64,000 bases of DNA, from the NCBI GenBank assembly GCA_031216915.1, contig CM062289.1, positions 245,521,187-245,585,186 of the forward strand. The letters run 5' to 3'. Both the position numbers and the translations under genes were made by a program. Each line of letters begins with the position of its first letter. The first letter of the stretch is position 1. The notes under the pieces are model-generated. The model searched no databases and was not told the origin of the DNA. It saw only the letters and a program-made list of their open reading frames with translations. Positions 20,455 through 32,149 of the stretch are shown piece by piece. The stretch comes from Pictodentalium vernedei. Lineage: Eukaryota > Mollusca > Scaphopoda > Dentaliida > Dentaliidae.

Positions 20455-21105
20455 GGCACTGGATGTGTACAGGCTGTGATCGGGCGTAAATTCAGGACAA
20501 TTGTCCAGGCCTTTAAGGGTTAAAAGACGAGGTTCATACAGCTCTCAAAGAGCTGGTAAGTGCTTAGATGGCTCCTCAACTCTGAGAAATAAAAGAAGAG
20601 ACAATAGATGATATCAAAGAGGTCATTAGAACACTACATAAAGATTGTGGAAACAACTCTTAAACTTGAAAAAAGAAGTTGCCTCATTCAAGCAAGAATT
20701 AGAGAACAGTGAACATTATTCAAAAAGAAACTGTCTAGTGTTTAGGAATGTGTCTCTTTCCAGTATCTCCAAACAGAGAGATATGATAAATTTTAAGTAA
20801 TTTGTATATTTTTTATACTTACCAATGGCCCAGACTAGCTGGTGCTAACTCAAATTAATCCAAGGCCAAACACCAATTTTGCCCCCCAATCCCCCAAATT
20901 TGCATGCAAAACTGAAAAAATCAAGTCCTAGATGGTCCTCCATACTTTTTTGATCTGTGAATGCGCAGTATCCAGGAAGGTACCGAAATTGGCGCCAACC
21001 ATCATTCTTTCCACAGATTGCCTGTTAAATGTTATAAACAGCGGGAAGGTATGAGTGCCCACTCATGGGAGGGCCATACCCGTCTGGGCCATTGGTAAGT
21101 ATAAA

Positions 21106-24100
21106 TGAAAGTGTCAATGACACTGTATCTTAACTTGTGTGTTGTGTTTGATGAAAAGGATAATGTTCAATGTTTATAAAAGAATTATGAAATAAGACAG
21201 GAATTGTGATAATTGGGAATATGTTCATTTCTGTTCCCTGTATGCTATGTTTATGATAAAAATAATATGAGGTGTACACTGTACTAAAGATCTGAGGGGT
21301 GGGTTAATATGACCTCACAGTTAATATATGTGGCCCTCACAGTTAACATATATCAACAAAATTACAATGAAATTATTCCAAAATGAGTCATCCTATCAAG
21401 TTACATTAAAATCCCTTCATAAATATGGCCTGTAGACTGTGCTAAAGGTTTTCGGGCTTCGGGCCCCTGTAGCCGCCAGTTTCCCAATTGTGTCCAAAGG
21501 GGATGTTCTCATCTAGACATTATATGAAGTCAACCTACCAAGTTACAATGAAATCCCTCCATAAATACGACCTGTAGACTGTGCTAAAGGTTTTCGGGCT
21601 TCAGGCAGCCATCAAGGCTGAATGATCGTGACCAAAAGGGGACGTTCTCATCTGGACACTATTTGGAGTCATCCTACCAAGCTACAATAAAATCCCTTCA
21701 TAATTATGACCTGTAGACTGTTCTAAAGGTTTTCGGGCTTTGGGCCCCTGAAGCCGTCACAGTTGCCCACTTGTGTCCAAAAGGGGACGTTCTCATCTAG
21801 ACATTATATGAAGTCAACCTACCAAGTTACAATGAAATCCCTGCATAAATATGACCTTAGACTGTGCTAAAGGTTTTCGGGCTTCGGGCTCGGGCAGCCA
21901 TCATGGTTGAATGATCGCAACCAAAGGGGACAATCTCATCTGGGCATCATCTGGAGTGATCCTGCGAAGTTACAATGAAATCCCTTCATAAATATGACCT
22001 GTAGACTGTGTTCAAGGTTTTCGGGCTTCGGGCACCTGTAGCCATCACAGTTGACCAATCACGACCAAAAGGGGATGTCATCATCTAGGCATTATATGGA
22101 ATCAACCTAACAATGTTACAATGAAATCCTTCTATAAATATAAACTTTTGCCTATGCTAAAGGTTTTTGGGCTCGGGCACCCATCAAGGCTGAATGATCA
22201 CGGCCAAAATGGGACGTTCTCATCTTGACCTTATTTGGAGTCAACCTACCAAGTTACAATGAAATCCCTTCATAAATATGACCTGTAGACAGTGCTAAAG
22301 GTTTTTGGGCTTCGGGCACCTTTAGCCGTCAAAGTTGCCCAAACATGTCCAAAAGGGGACGTTCTCATCTAGGCATTATATGAAGTCAACCTACCAAGTT
22401 ACAATGAAATCCCTTCACAAATATGACTTGTAGACTGTGCTTAAGGTTTTCAGGCTTCGGGTTCGGGCAGCCATCATGGTTGAATAATCGCAACCAAAGG
22501 GGACAATCTCATCTGGGCATCATCTGGAATGATCCTATGAAGTTACAATGAAATCCCTTCATAAATATGGCCTGTAGACTGTGCTCAAGGTTTTGGGGCT
22601 TCGGGCACTTGTAGCCAACACAGCTGACCAATTACGACCAAAAGGGGATGTCATCATCTAGGCATTATATGGAGTCAACCTAATAGGTTACAATGAAATC
22701 CTTCCATAAATATGACCTTTTACCTATGCTAAAGGTTTTTGGGCTCGGGCACCCATCAAGGCTGAATGATGGCGATCAAAAGGGGACGTTCTCATCTAGA
22801 CATTATTTGGAGTCATCCTACCAAGTTACAATGAAATCCCCTCATAAATATGACCTGTAGACTGTGCTAAAGGTTTTCGGGCTTCGGGCACCTTTAGCTG
22901 TCACAGTTGCCCAATCATGTTCAAAAGGGGACGTTCTCACCTAGACATTATATGAGGTTAACCTACCAAGTTACAATGAAATCCCTTCATAAATATGACC
23001 TGTAGACTGTGCTAAAGGTTTTCGGGCTTCGGGCTCGGGCAGCCATCATGGGTGAATGATCGCACGTTCTCATCTAGACATTATATGAAGTTAACCTACC
23101 AAGTTACAATGAAATCCCTTCATAAATATGACCTGTAGACTTTGCTAAAGGTTTTCGGGCTTCGGCAGCCATCATGGTTGAATGATCGCAACCATAGGGG
23201 ACAATTTCATCTGAGCATCATCTGGAGTGATCCTAAGAAGTTACAATGAAATCCCTTCATAAATATGACCTGTAGACTGTGCTCAAGGTTTTCGGGCTTC
23301 GGGCACTTGTAGCCATCACAACTGACCAATCACGACCGAAAGGGGATGTCATCATCTAGGCATTATATGGAGTCAACCTAACAGGTTACAATGAAATCCT
23401 TCCATTAATATGACCTTTTGCCTATGCTAAAGGTTTTTGGGCTCGGGCACCCATCAAGGCTGCATGATCGCGATCAAAATGGGACGTTCTCATCTAGACA
23501 TTATTTGGAGTCATCCTGCCAAGTTACAATGAAATCATTTCATAAATATGACCTCTAGACTGTGCTAAAGGTTTTCGGGCTTCGGGCTCCTGTAGCCGTC
23601 ACAGTTGCCCAATCACGTCCAAAGGGGGACTTTTTCATCTAGACATTGTATGAAGTCAACCCACCAAGTTACAATGAAATTCCTCAATAAATATGACCTG
23701 TAGACTGCGCTAAAGGTTTTCGGGTTTTGGGCTCGGGCAGTCGTCACGGTTGGCAGATCATGCCCAAATGGGGAAATTCGCATCTAGACATCATAAGGAG
23801 TCATCCTACCAAGATACAATGAAATCCCTCCACATTAAACATGACCTGCAGACTGTGCTAAAAGTTTTTGGGTTTTCGGGCTTGGGCAGCCATCACGGTT
23901 GATAGATCATGCCCAAAAGGGGACGTTCTCGTCTAGGCACTATACAGAGGCATCCTACCAAGTTACAATGAAATCCCTTCATAAATACGACCTGTAGACT
24001 GTGCTAATGGTTTTCGGGTTTTGGGCTCGGGCAGCCATACCGGTTGCCCGATCGCGACCAAAAGGGGACGTTCTCATCTAGACATGACCCCAAACCTGCA

Positions 24101-24246
24101 TATGAAATTTCGTGACGATCAGACAAGAACTGCGGGGTGTAGCCCGTGCTAAAGGAAATGTGAACAGACGTCACAGACTCACAGACTAACAGACTTCCGC
24201 ACGCGTGATGGCAATAGCTTATCTTGACTATGTCAAGTTAAGCTAA
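21106..24246 (+). repeat. Family C hairpin-ended tandem-core element, copy C1 (complete)
   Basis: The 5' end TGAAAGTGTCAATGACACTG carries a 7-bp hairpin, followed by TATCTTAACTTG. About 18 core units of 140-165 bp follow, with AAGTTACAATGAAATCCCTT, CATAAATATGACCTGTAGAC and GCTAAAGGTTTTCGGGCTTC. A short CACAGACTCACAGACTAACAG stretch replaces the microsatellite, and a 29-bp terminal hairpin (24216-24244: AGCTTATCTTGAC / GTCAAGTTAAGCT) ends CTAA. Its host site is known from the mirror arm of DIRS-1, which gives the ends to the base: ATAAA | element | AAATA, without duplication. It is non-coding; a HINE/pearl-like element. Confidence 0.9.
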
Positions 24247-24818
24247 AAATAGACAAATTACTTAAAATTTATCATATTTTTATACGACAACCAATGGCCC
24301 AGACTAGCAAAATCGTAAAAAGGCTATAGGGCCTAGGACTTAAGGGAAAATCCAATCTCTCAATTACTTCAGTAAAGAATAGCTCCCACAGGAGAATAGG
24401 AGAAGATAGGAATTATATATGTCTTTCTCTTTTATGAGAAAAGAGAAAGACATAACACCAACAATGTAATTGAGTATTGCATAATATATAATTCTCCAAA
24501 CAATGCCAGAATAACCCGTTATGCTAATTCAGTGAAGGAAAACCAGTATATAAAGGTAGTCCAGAGAATGAGACTCTTTATACTCATTTAAAAGTGTCCG
24601 AGGATTGTATATTAACGCCCGTTTGACAAGTGACATATACAAAAGCTTCACAGTGAGCTACACTTTAAAAACCATGCATATATAAATGAGACATAGCTAT
24701 TGCTTCACACCGAGCTACACACTAAAACCATCCCAGCACTGACTCAGGACTACTGACACCGGAGGAGGTCTTCCCAAGCTTTTCACTATAAAGCCAGATG
24801 ATCATAAGGGAAAAAGCC

Positions 24819-24833
24819 ATCCCCCCCCCCCCT
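24819..24833. repeat. Poly-C tract in DIRS-1
   Basis: Twelve C (24821-24832) between AAGCCAT and TTCCCCTTG, downstream of the recombinase part on the element's own strand (poly-G there). The same site holds 14 C in DIRS-2 (37434-37447) and 13 C in DIRS-3 (57997-58009), so it is an ancestral element feature. Confidence 0.8.
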
Positions 24834-24929
24834 TCCCCTTGTTCTGAGGTAAATTTCCTCAGAACGAAGAGGGCAGTGGAACAGCATCAGTGCTGGAACG
24901 GACTGCCTAAAGACCTATAGATGTAACCA

Positions 24930-26192
24930 TTAATGGACAGCATTCTGAGCAACAGAAAGAGGACCTAAAGATCTAAGGTCACCGGAGATGGACTCTAAAT
25001 TTCTCAGGCAAAACTTGGTAAATGAAGAGGGCTGTGTCCAGAGATCAGTAATGGCTATACTGTTGGAATAAGCCCAAGAAGTGGATAGTGCTCTAACCTT
25101 GTGCGCTGATATCTTATTAATAGACCATTGATCCGATGATAGATTTTCATAGGCAATCCAAATTGCCAACTGAATCCATCTAGCAACAGCATGAACAGAA
25201 ATATCCTTTCTGTTAGGAATCAATGAAAGAAAGAAACGTTTTCTTCCCTTTCTAACAAAATCTGATCGACGTTTATAAATGCGCATAGCCCTGACTGGAC
25301 ACAGCAAAGGTCTACGGATATCAGAGGACGGTAAAGCCTTAATGACAACAGGCTCCGTCCGCTTGTCTGGAATCTGATTCTGAGCCAAAAACCTCACTTC
25401 CGTAGTGAGGGTAATGGTATTATGCACACTATGGTGGTGAATTTCATCAACAGATACAGCATGAAGCTCACTGACTCTTCAAGCAGATGCAAAGGCTAAG
25501 AGAAACGCCATTTTATAGGTCAAGAATTTGAACTCTGCGACGTCCAATGGCTCAAAAGGAGCTTCTTTGAGCTTCAACAGAATCCAAGCCAAATTCCACT
25601 TAGGAATTAATCTGAGGGTTCTAGGTCTACTGACTGAGAAATTTCTAACTAGCTTGGATAATGAAGTATTTGATCTAATAGCCAAGTTATCATGATGAGC
25701 GTAAGTATCTGATAACATAGACCTATAGCCCTTAATACTGACGGGCTGCAGTTTGAGATCGTCAAACAAGGAGACCAGGAAATCAGCAATATTTGATATG
25801 GACGGATCATATACGTCTATCGACTGATCCTTACTCCAACAGAAGAAAACCCTCCACTTTGCTGCGCAGTTCAATGAAGAGGAGGACCTCCTGCAGTTAG
25901 AAATTGCTTCCACTGCGTGTCTTGTAAACTGTTTTCCGTGCAGGAAGGACCACACAACGAAAATACGTGAAGGTCGGGACCTTCCGGGTTGTGATGCAGT
26001 CCGCATGACTTCCCCTGATAAAGAAGATCCTCTCGTGGAGGAAGCTTCCGGGGAATGTCCCATAACAGGCATCTGAGAAGATTGATGCAAGGTTTCTGTG
26101 ACAACAGAGGTGCTACTAGCAGGATTCTGCAATGAGACTGTTTGATCTGCTGAATCAACGGAGTTGAAGGATATGTGTATCCTATCACCCAT
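24930..26192 (-). pseudogene. Tyrosine recombinase part of DIRS-1
   Basis: Recognised by the DIRS-type arrangement SARRVSELHALSVD-like (the first conserved Arg box, near 25480) and a downstream HKVRALSTSWAY block (the His-x-x-Arg box, near 25100), with the upstream PRTLRLIPKWNLAWILLKL segment. In this family the enzyme integrates the circular DNA copy by site-specific recombination. It lies downstream of the RT part on the same strand. It is a fossil. Confidence 0.85.
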
Positions 26193-26280
26193 CCCATGAA
26201 ATTGACAGAGCGTCTACTGCATGGGCATGGCGACACGAACATTGGTAACTGATTGTTCAGGTGTGTCGCAGAAAGATCTA

Positions 26281-27747
26281 TCATGGGACGATCCCACTGG
26301 TGGCAAATTTGTCTGAATATTTGCTTGTTGAGAGTCCACTCCGATGGCAACAACGACCTTTCTGAGATAGCGAGTCTGCTAATACGTTCAGATGACCCGG
26401 TATATGACGAACAGAGAGATGAACGCCATGATTCATGTCATATAGGAGAATCCTCTCCGTTAATTCGCATAATGGAATCGAGTGAGTGCCAGCCTGGTTC
26501 CTGAGGTAAGCAACTACTGTCAAATTATCTGACAGAATTTGAACGTGGACGTTCGCTATTAGGCGAATCCAATGTTGTAGTGCTAGCCATATTCACATCA
26601 TCTCTTTCATGTTTATGGGCTTTTCTAGGAACCAAGAGTCCCAAAGACCCTGGCACTTCACGTCTGTGGGACTTAGGGTCGCGCCACAGCCTGTCTGACT
26701 CCCATCCGTCATAATCGTGAAAGCCGGATCTGGCAGCTGCAGCGGAACTCCCTGAGTTAACCACTGAAGATCTGCCCAAATCTGAACCTTTTGTTTTACT
26801 AGGTCCGTTAAAACAATACTGGTTTCGAGCGAATGCGTCTTCACACTCCAGTTCTGAGTAAAGAATATCTGGAGGGGTTGCGTGCGCAGACGGCCCATCG
26901 GAATAAGATCCACAGCCACTCTGCACAACCCCATCAGTCGCATGAATTCTCTCGCTGTTAATGCGTCTGAGCGTAAACAAAAGCGAGCATAACAACTGAC
27001 TAATTTTGCTCTGGGTAATGGCAGATGAACCAGATTGTTGTGAGTCTCAAAGCTCATTTCCCAAGTGAGGGAATGACTTGGATGGAGCTAGATCTGACTT
27101 TTTCTCGTTAACGATGAAACAGAGACGTCAGAGCAATAGAAGCAGACTCTGAACATCGTTCTGAAGTACAATTCTGTTGCCGTATCTCTGCAGAATGTTA
27201 TCCAAGTAAGCCGACATTACCGCAGATGAATGAGTTCAGAAGTATGATATTACCGTGTTCATTATTCGAGTGAATGCCCAGGGAGCCAGGTTCAGACCAA
27301 AGCACATTGCTCTGAACTGATAAACCTTCCCTTGTATGGCGAACCGCAGGTACTTTCTGAATGCCAGATGTACCAAGACATGAAAGTAAGCGTCCTTTAG
27401 ATCTATGCTTGCTGCATAGTCGTTCACTCGAATGCTTGCTTACTGACCAAATGGTTTCCATATAGAACTTTGGAGCCACGATAAGCTTGTTTATCCAGCT
27501 CAAGTCTATTACCGGTCGGAACGAGCCTTCTGGCTTCAGTACAAGGAACAGATGACTGTAAATACCCTGAGAATTTTGATTTGATTACCTCTATTGCTTC
27601 CTTAATAAGAGAGCCTGTACCTCCACTTGGAGAGATTCTCTTTTGAAAGGATCCGCCGGAAGATTTGTCCAACGCGGACATCTCGTTAGTGGGGGTTTCG
27701 TTCAGAATGATACCCGTAGGCCATCCGAGACTACACTTCTCGCCCAC
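26281..27747 (-). pseudogene. Reverse transcriptase-RNase H part of DIRS-1
   Basis: RT blocks: DLKDAYFHVLVHLAFRKY and FGLNLAPWAFTRIMN (near 27240-27430). RNase H blocks: FTIMTDGSQTGCGATL near 26700 and DLSATHLNNQLPMFVSP near 26220-26280. The layout and sequence are DIRS rather than Ty3 or Bel. It is a fossil with several interruptions. Confidence 0.85.
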
Positions 27748-27896
27748 TTACCTTCCGTGACCGCTATCCAGTTTCTCGCGAAGTTTGATAACCTTCCGCC
27801 GACTGGCAAGCAATAAAGGTCTTGACCATCACCTGTAGGACTTGCAAGGCTTACGGGAGGAGAAACTATGTCCTCCCTGTGAAGATCCTCACCCCG

Positions 27897-29913
27897 TCAG
27901 CTTAGGGGCATCTGACCGATAATCCCGATCAGACCTACGCCCTTTCCCGAGTCGCTGTATTGACAACCTCTGGAGTAATTGTATGAGGGTTTCTTGTACC
28001 CTCGCAAGGAGTTCCCTTTCGATGATTTTGATTTGGAATGTCCTCGCTTACCCCAGTCTGCTGAAGCGGGTTGTTGAGACGCCGACTTCAAGAGCAGAGC
28101 ACTGGACGCTTTCTTAGTAGCCTGTTCATATACTAACAAAAGCTTGTCGTCAAAGATAGTATGTCCGGAGACTGGAGCGACCTGGAGTGAGCTTTTCACC
28201 TTGTCATCTATAAGTGATGACGATGCAAGGGCAGCATCAAGTCTAATTAACTCCAGATCAGCCACTGTCAGGGCAGAGTTATACATGGCATACATGATTG
28301 CCCTGGAAAGAACTAAGCGAGGTACACACGTCCTCAAATTCCTTCTCATTGAGACATTGCACCATAGCTCTGGTAAGGTGATCTACGTAGGACATCGCGT
28401 CCAAATTTGCTCTATTAGATGAAATTGCAGTTTCCATAACATCTGAGCGAATGTTGAATGAAGCAGGTAAGGATATGTCTAAATCCCCCGCCTGCTCATC
28501 CAAATGCAGTGGATCTCTCTGAACAACTTCTCCAACTGTTTTAAATGAACGTGGTCCAAGAAACGGTATATTTTTGGAATATGTTGACAAGAAACCATCT
28601 TTTTTCCTCACACTTGAAATGTTAAATATGGCGTCGTGTACATGGCTGAAGGCCTGCGACACCTGCCTAGACTGAACCGGGAAAGAACTTCTTCCTTCCT
28701 CCGTATAAAGTCTGCGTCTAGAGAAGCCAGTGGTTTCTCCCTTGTTGTCACAGCTTGCTGATTCGATGGGACAAACTCAGGATAGTATTGATGGATAAAA
28801 TCCATCGCAACCATATGTTGTTCCGAAAAGGGAAGGGTAACCCTCTTCCTTATCCCTTTCACCATCCGACTGAATCAGATGAGAATCTTGGTCCATTGCA
28901 TCTGTGTGAACAGACGACTGGAAGACCCAGCACTGTCTGACAGCTCAGTTTCTGAGTCAGAGGGAGGCTACCTCCGCACTGGCTGGGATGCTGCGATCAG
29001 CTACACAATTTGCGACAGCAAGTCTGTCACCGAGGCTCGAGGAGCAGCGGTTTTCTGATTCTTAGCCGCTTGCTGCTCCTGGGACAGCATTCCGGAAGAT
29101 GGATCTCTTCACCGAATGTCCCGATGATGGAAGCCCCGGTTCCCTAGCTACTGGATGATCCAACTTCACGGGCGAAGAGTAGCTCCTTCTTCGCGCAGCT
29201 GGTTGGGTATCTGTAGTCGGGTAGCTAGGATGCGGTTGTGTGTGCTTAGTTATCATAGCGGAAGAAGCTGTGGCTGTAGCAAAGGCCAGCTGCAGTCTAG
29301 ATGGAGCGTCCCGAGCAGCAGGTGTGGACGTATGCTCCAGCCTGTGCAAGTTTCTCATAACAGCATCTGGCCCCAAATGTTGCTGGGTTAGAGAGTGACC
29401 TTTCCCACTCGCGGACTTTTCAGACCTCACCGAGCCTTCCAACAAGAAACTTGCTGGCTTCCTCCCTAGTTCCATTTTCGCTGGGTGAGCTTTTGTTTTT
29501 AAGGTGCTCACTCTACCCACTACACTTCCTTCGACCGCAACAGAGACGCCCGGTGTTACGGCTCCCACGGACGGAGTAACTGCTTCACCGGTTGAGCTAG
29601 CTGCCGGCAAAGGATTAAGACCACCACCCAGTGGCCTTATCCCTTGCTTAATATTCATGAGCACCTTAGCAGCTAGCTCTGTTTGCTCATCCGAGTGCGA
29701 CGACGGTAGCACACTTTTGATGGGTGTCACATTACCATCACCATATTCTTGTTCCTCTGAAAAAGAAACTGAAAAACTTGAATGACCTTGCGGTGAGAGT
29801 ACCGACATAGGCCTCTCACCGCTAACAACATACCATGACACCTGCTTCCAACGTTTGTCATCCCAATCGACACATGTAGGACAAGAATCGACTACAAGCA
29901 AGGCAACATGCAT
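27897..29913 (-). pseudogene. Gag-like part of DIRS-1
   Basis: The upstream reading region contains Ser/Pro/Thr-rich segments (29062-29913) and a helical-looking second half (27897-28865) with counterparts in DIRS-2 and DIRS-3 (LELIRLDAALASS-like, QAFSHVHDAIFNIS-like). Its position before the RT part is that of the nucleocapsid-like ORF of DIRS elements. It is a fossil. Confidence 0.7.
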
Positions 29914-31069
29914 GTAAATCTGAGGAAGACTTCCTCGCCTTGCATTTTGAGCAATAAGCTTTCATGATTAATCAAAACTAAGTCGATCGTACTCCCACAA
30001 CCTCTACAATAAATATATGATAAAGATACATAATAAACAACAATCAACAAAAGCCCAAGTTCCCAAAGGGAACACGAAGAGCCAAAGGGTATCCTGATAG
30101 AGTCTAAGTGTGGACAAAATCCAAAATTTTATTGCTACACTACTGGAATATTTAATAATGTATCTTACAACAATCCTACAGTAATAATAACTAAATACTG
30201 CATATATTTAAGGACGTTGCCAATGTAAACAACGTCAAGGAAAAATACGGAAACAAGACATCAGGCACAGAAAAAAGGCCCAAAGTCAGTAACAGATTTT
30301 AAAGTTACTAGATCTAGTAAAGCATGATCTTCAAACGAAGAAAAAATGATATATCGGATAGAAGATGCATGACCTAAACAACCCAACACCCCTAGGGTTA
30401 GGACGTAACCATGGGGATAAACAGAATAAACATTCTGTCACAGACGTTAAATTTAATAAAAAATTTCAATAAAAATAAGCCAAAAAGCTTGGGAGTTTAA
30501 CAGGAGGGCTTCATGGAGGGATAGGGATAGGGAAGGAACACTTAACAAACAGTGGATAAATCTTTAGCAAGAATGATGACGTCAGGCACATGTCCCGAAA
30601 TTTGGAAACATGAAATAATTTTGATAAAAATTATAAAATTACAGCCCTGAACATTTCTAACCACCGTTGTTCACTGCCATCATCCATTTATGTCCTTGAA
30701 TCCACCAATTTTACCATTGATTTGTGTCCGACATCCTCAAAAAAAGGAGATTTAAAAGCACAGATGTCAGTTGAATGTTGCTGACTTTAGGACCAAACAA
30801 AGGATGATGTTTTGCGCCAATTTCGGTACCTTCCTGGATACAGAGCATGCGCAGATCTAAAATGGATCTATGGAGGACCATCTAGGACTTGATTTTTTCA
30901 GTTTTGCATGCAAATTTTGCAGATTGTGAGGGCAAAATTTGTGTTTGGCCCTGGATTAATTTGAGTTAGCACCAGCTAGTCCGGGCCATTGGTTGTCGTA
31001 TAAAAATACATGTAGTGATAAAATAATTATTGACATTTGAAAATCAAAACTGAAAAAAGAAGTAAAACC

Positions 31070-31470
31070 AGAGCAATACAGTAGATCCCATTCAATTGGA
31101 AGACCAAGGCAACAATCCACAACCCATAATAATGAAGGCAGTGATAAAAAACTTTAAAAAAGTAAACATTCTTGTTTGATTCACTTTATACAATATCCAA
31201 AATGAAATTTATAAGGTTAAAAAATATTGGAGATGGTATATTCATCGCTGAATCTCTAACTGCTTTCTGACAAGAAATCATAACCCAACTTGATAAAATG
31301 AAAAGAAATAAGCAGATACATACCTCCTGGACAAATGATGGTTGAATATTACTAAGAAATCTTTTCCCAATACCAAATTGCTAATAAAGAGCAAAGATGA
31401 CCTCAACTCTCTTGTATAATAATTTGGAAACAACAAATGGGTAGAGCTATTATATTTATCAAGGAACCAG
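31070..31470 (+). mobile_element. LINE ORF1 fragment, right half
   Basis: Coding-like blocks in several frames: SHSIGRPRQQ, then GDGIFIAESLTAF, EIITQLDKMKRNKQIHTSW and SKDDLNSL. These are the C-terminal blocks of the LINE ORF1 whose left half lies at 19870-20782. The 10.2 kb between is DIRS-1. It contains stops and frame changes. Confidence 0.7.
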
Positions 31471-31539
31471 TATTCTTCTTCATTGTCATATATGTTGGTA
31501 TGGTATGTTGGTATGTCATATGGTGTTGGTATGGATGAA

Positions 31540-31787
31540 GTCTGAAAATAAGCAGACTGTCATCTGCAAAATGAGGTCCCCAGGGTGTGAATTTGGTGAT
31601 GCTACCCTGCAGGGTAGCATCACAAAATTTACCCTCTGTGAACCTCAGTCTAAATCAGGGTCTCAAGCCAAAACAGAAAGATGTATCAAGAGGATACATT
31701 GGCCCACTGTATGGGATAGCACCAGCAAATTCACCCTCTGGGGACCCTATTTTGCAAATGATAGGTTGCTTATATTCAGGCTTGGTA
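31540..31787. mobile_element. Palindromic MITE family F, copy 2
   Basis: Left end AGTCTGAAAATAAGCAGACT with TGCAAAATGAGGTCCCCAGG; right end inverse, CTGGGGACCCTATTTTGCAA to TTCAGGCTT. An inner palindrome GATGCTACCCTGCAGGGTAGCATC lies at about 31597-31622. It is about 250 bp, longer than copy 1 at 5480. The open frames across it are not coding. Confidence 0.7.
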
Positions 31788-31867
31788 TGGATATGTTTCA
31801 TTGCAGTTTGCCAAGGATTGCCTGGGATCACTCCTTCACAAATTGCAGAAACTTATATGCACACCCT

Positions 31868-31940
31868 TCATATATTTATTTATTTATTGGTGCTTAAGGT
31901 CACATATATTTGCACAATGGCTAATCATGACCACAACATG
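31868..31940 (-). mobile_element. SINE tail fragment
   Basis: (TATT)n followed by GGTCACATAT and TTGCACAATGGCTAATCATGA-like sequence match the 3' part of SINE copies 1 and 2. Beyond about 31940 the similarity stops, so it is a truncated copy or a SINE with a different body. The next 200 bp (to 32149) is unassigned. Confidence 0.6.
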
Positions 31941-32149
31941 AGTATCAACTCAAGACCAGGGGTTAGCGTTAATAAGCCATGTTGCCCATTTTAGAGAGGG
32001 TTTGCACCTCCCAAGCACTGGTGACTGAGTCCTATTTTATCAGTAAAACAGAGCCTGTTTGCCGCAGTGAACAGGCACTGCTTCACTTCCTGGGTTCCCA
32101 TGGGGGCACACCCTTCAAAATCTGTGGGTTAAATAGGTAACAAAGCAGA

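Larger units (their letters stand above)
19870..20782 (+). mobile_element. LINE ORF1 fragment, left half (split by DIRS-1)
   Basis: One frame from about 19880 reads coding-like, with SPEFKSNSWQQLIPAFTPH and SSQLRNEILSVL. Near 20650-20780 a second block reads LKKEVASFKQELENSEHYSK then RNCLVFRN, the coiled-coil-to-RRM junction (..YSRRN.LVF.GV..) common in ORF1 proteins of CR1/L2/Jockey-type LINEs, which bind the element RNA. A small palindrome (20127-20190) and a TTAA MITE (20201-20454) interrupt it. The rest of the same ORF1 resumes after DIRS-1 at about 31070. Stops and frame changes show it is dead. Confidence 0.7.
20783..31007 (-). mobile_element. DIRS-like tyrosine-recombinase retrotransposon, copy DIRS-1 (broken)
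   Basis: About 7.1 kb once the nested family-C element (21106-24246) is set aside. Inverted terminal repeats lie at about 20783-21100 and 30780-31007. Next to the 3' repeat is an internal complementary region (to about 24310), as in DIRS-type elements. On the minus strand the parts run gag-like (about 29913-27897), RT-RNase H (about 27747-26281), tyrosine recombinase (about 26192-24930). No target duplication is seen, as expected for recombinase-driven insertion. Frames are interrupted in perhaps five to ten places, so it is broken, but stretches of 150-280 open codons suggest it is fairly young. It sits inside a LINE ORF1 fragment. Confidence 0.9.

Noticed and set aside
21106-24246. A CRISPR-like array, because of regular repeats
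   Set aside because: Units are 140-165 bp contiguous tandem repeats without short repeats and unique spacers, in a eukaryotic transposon setting.
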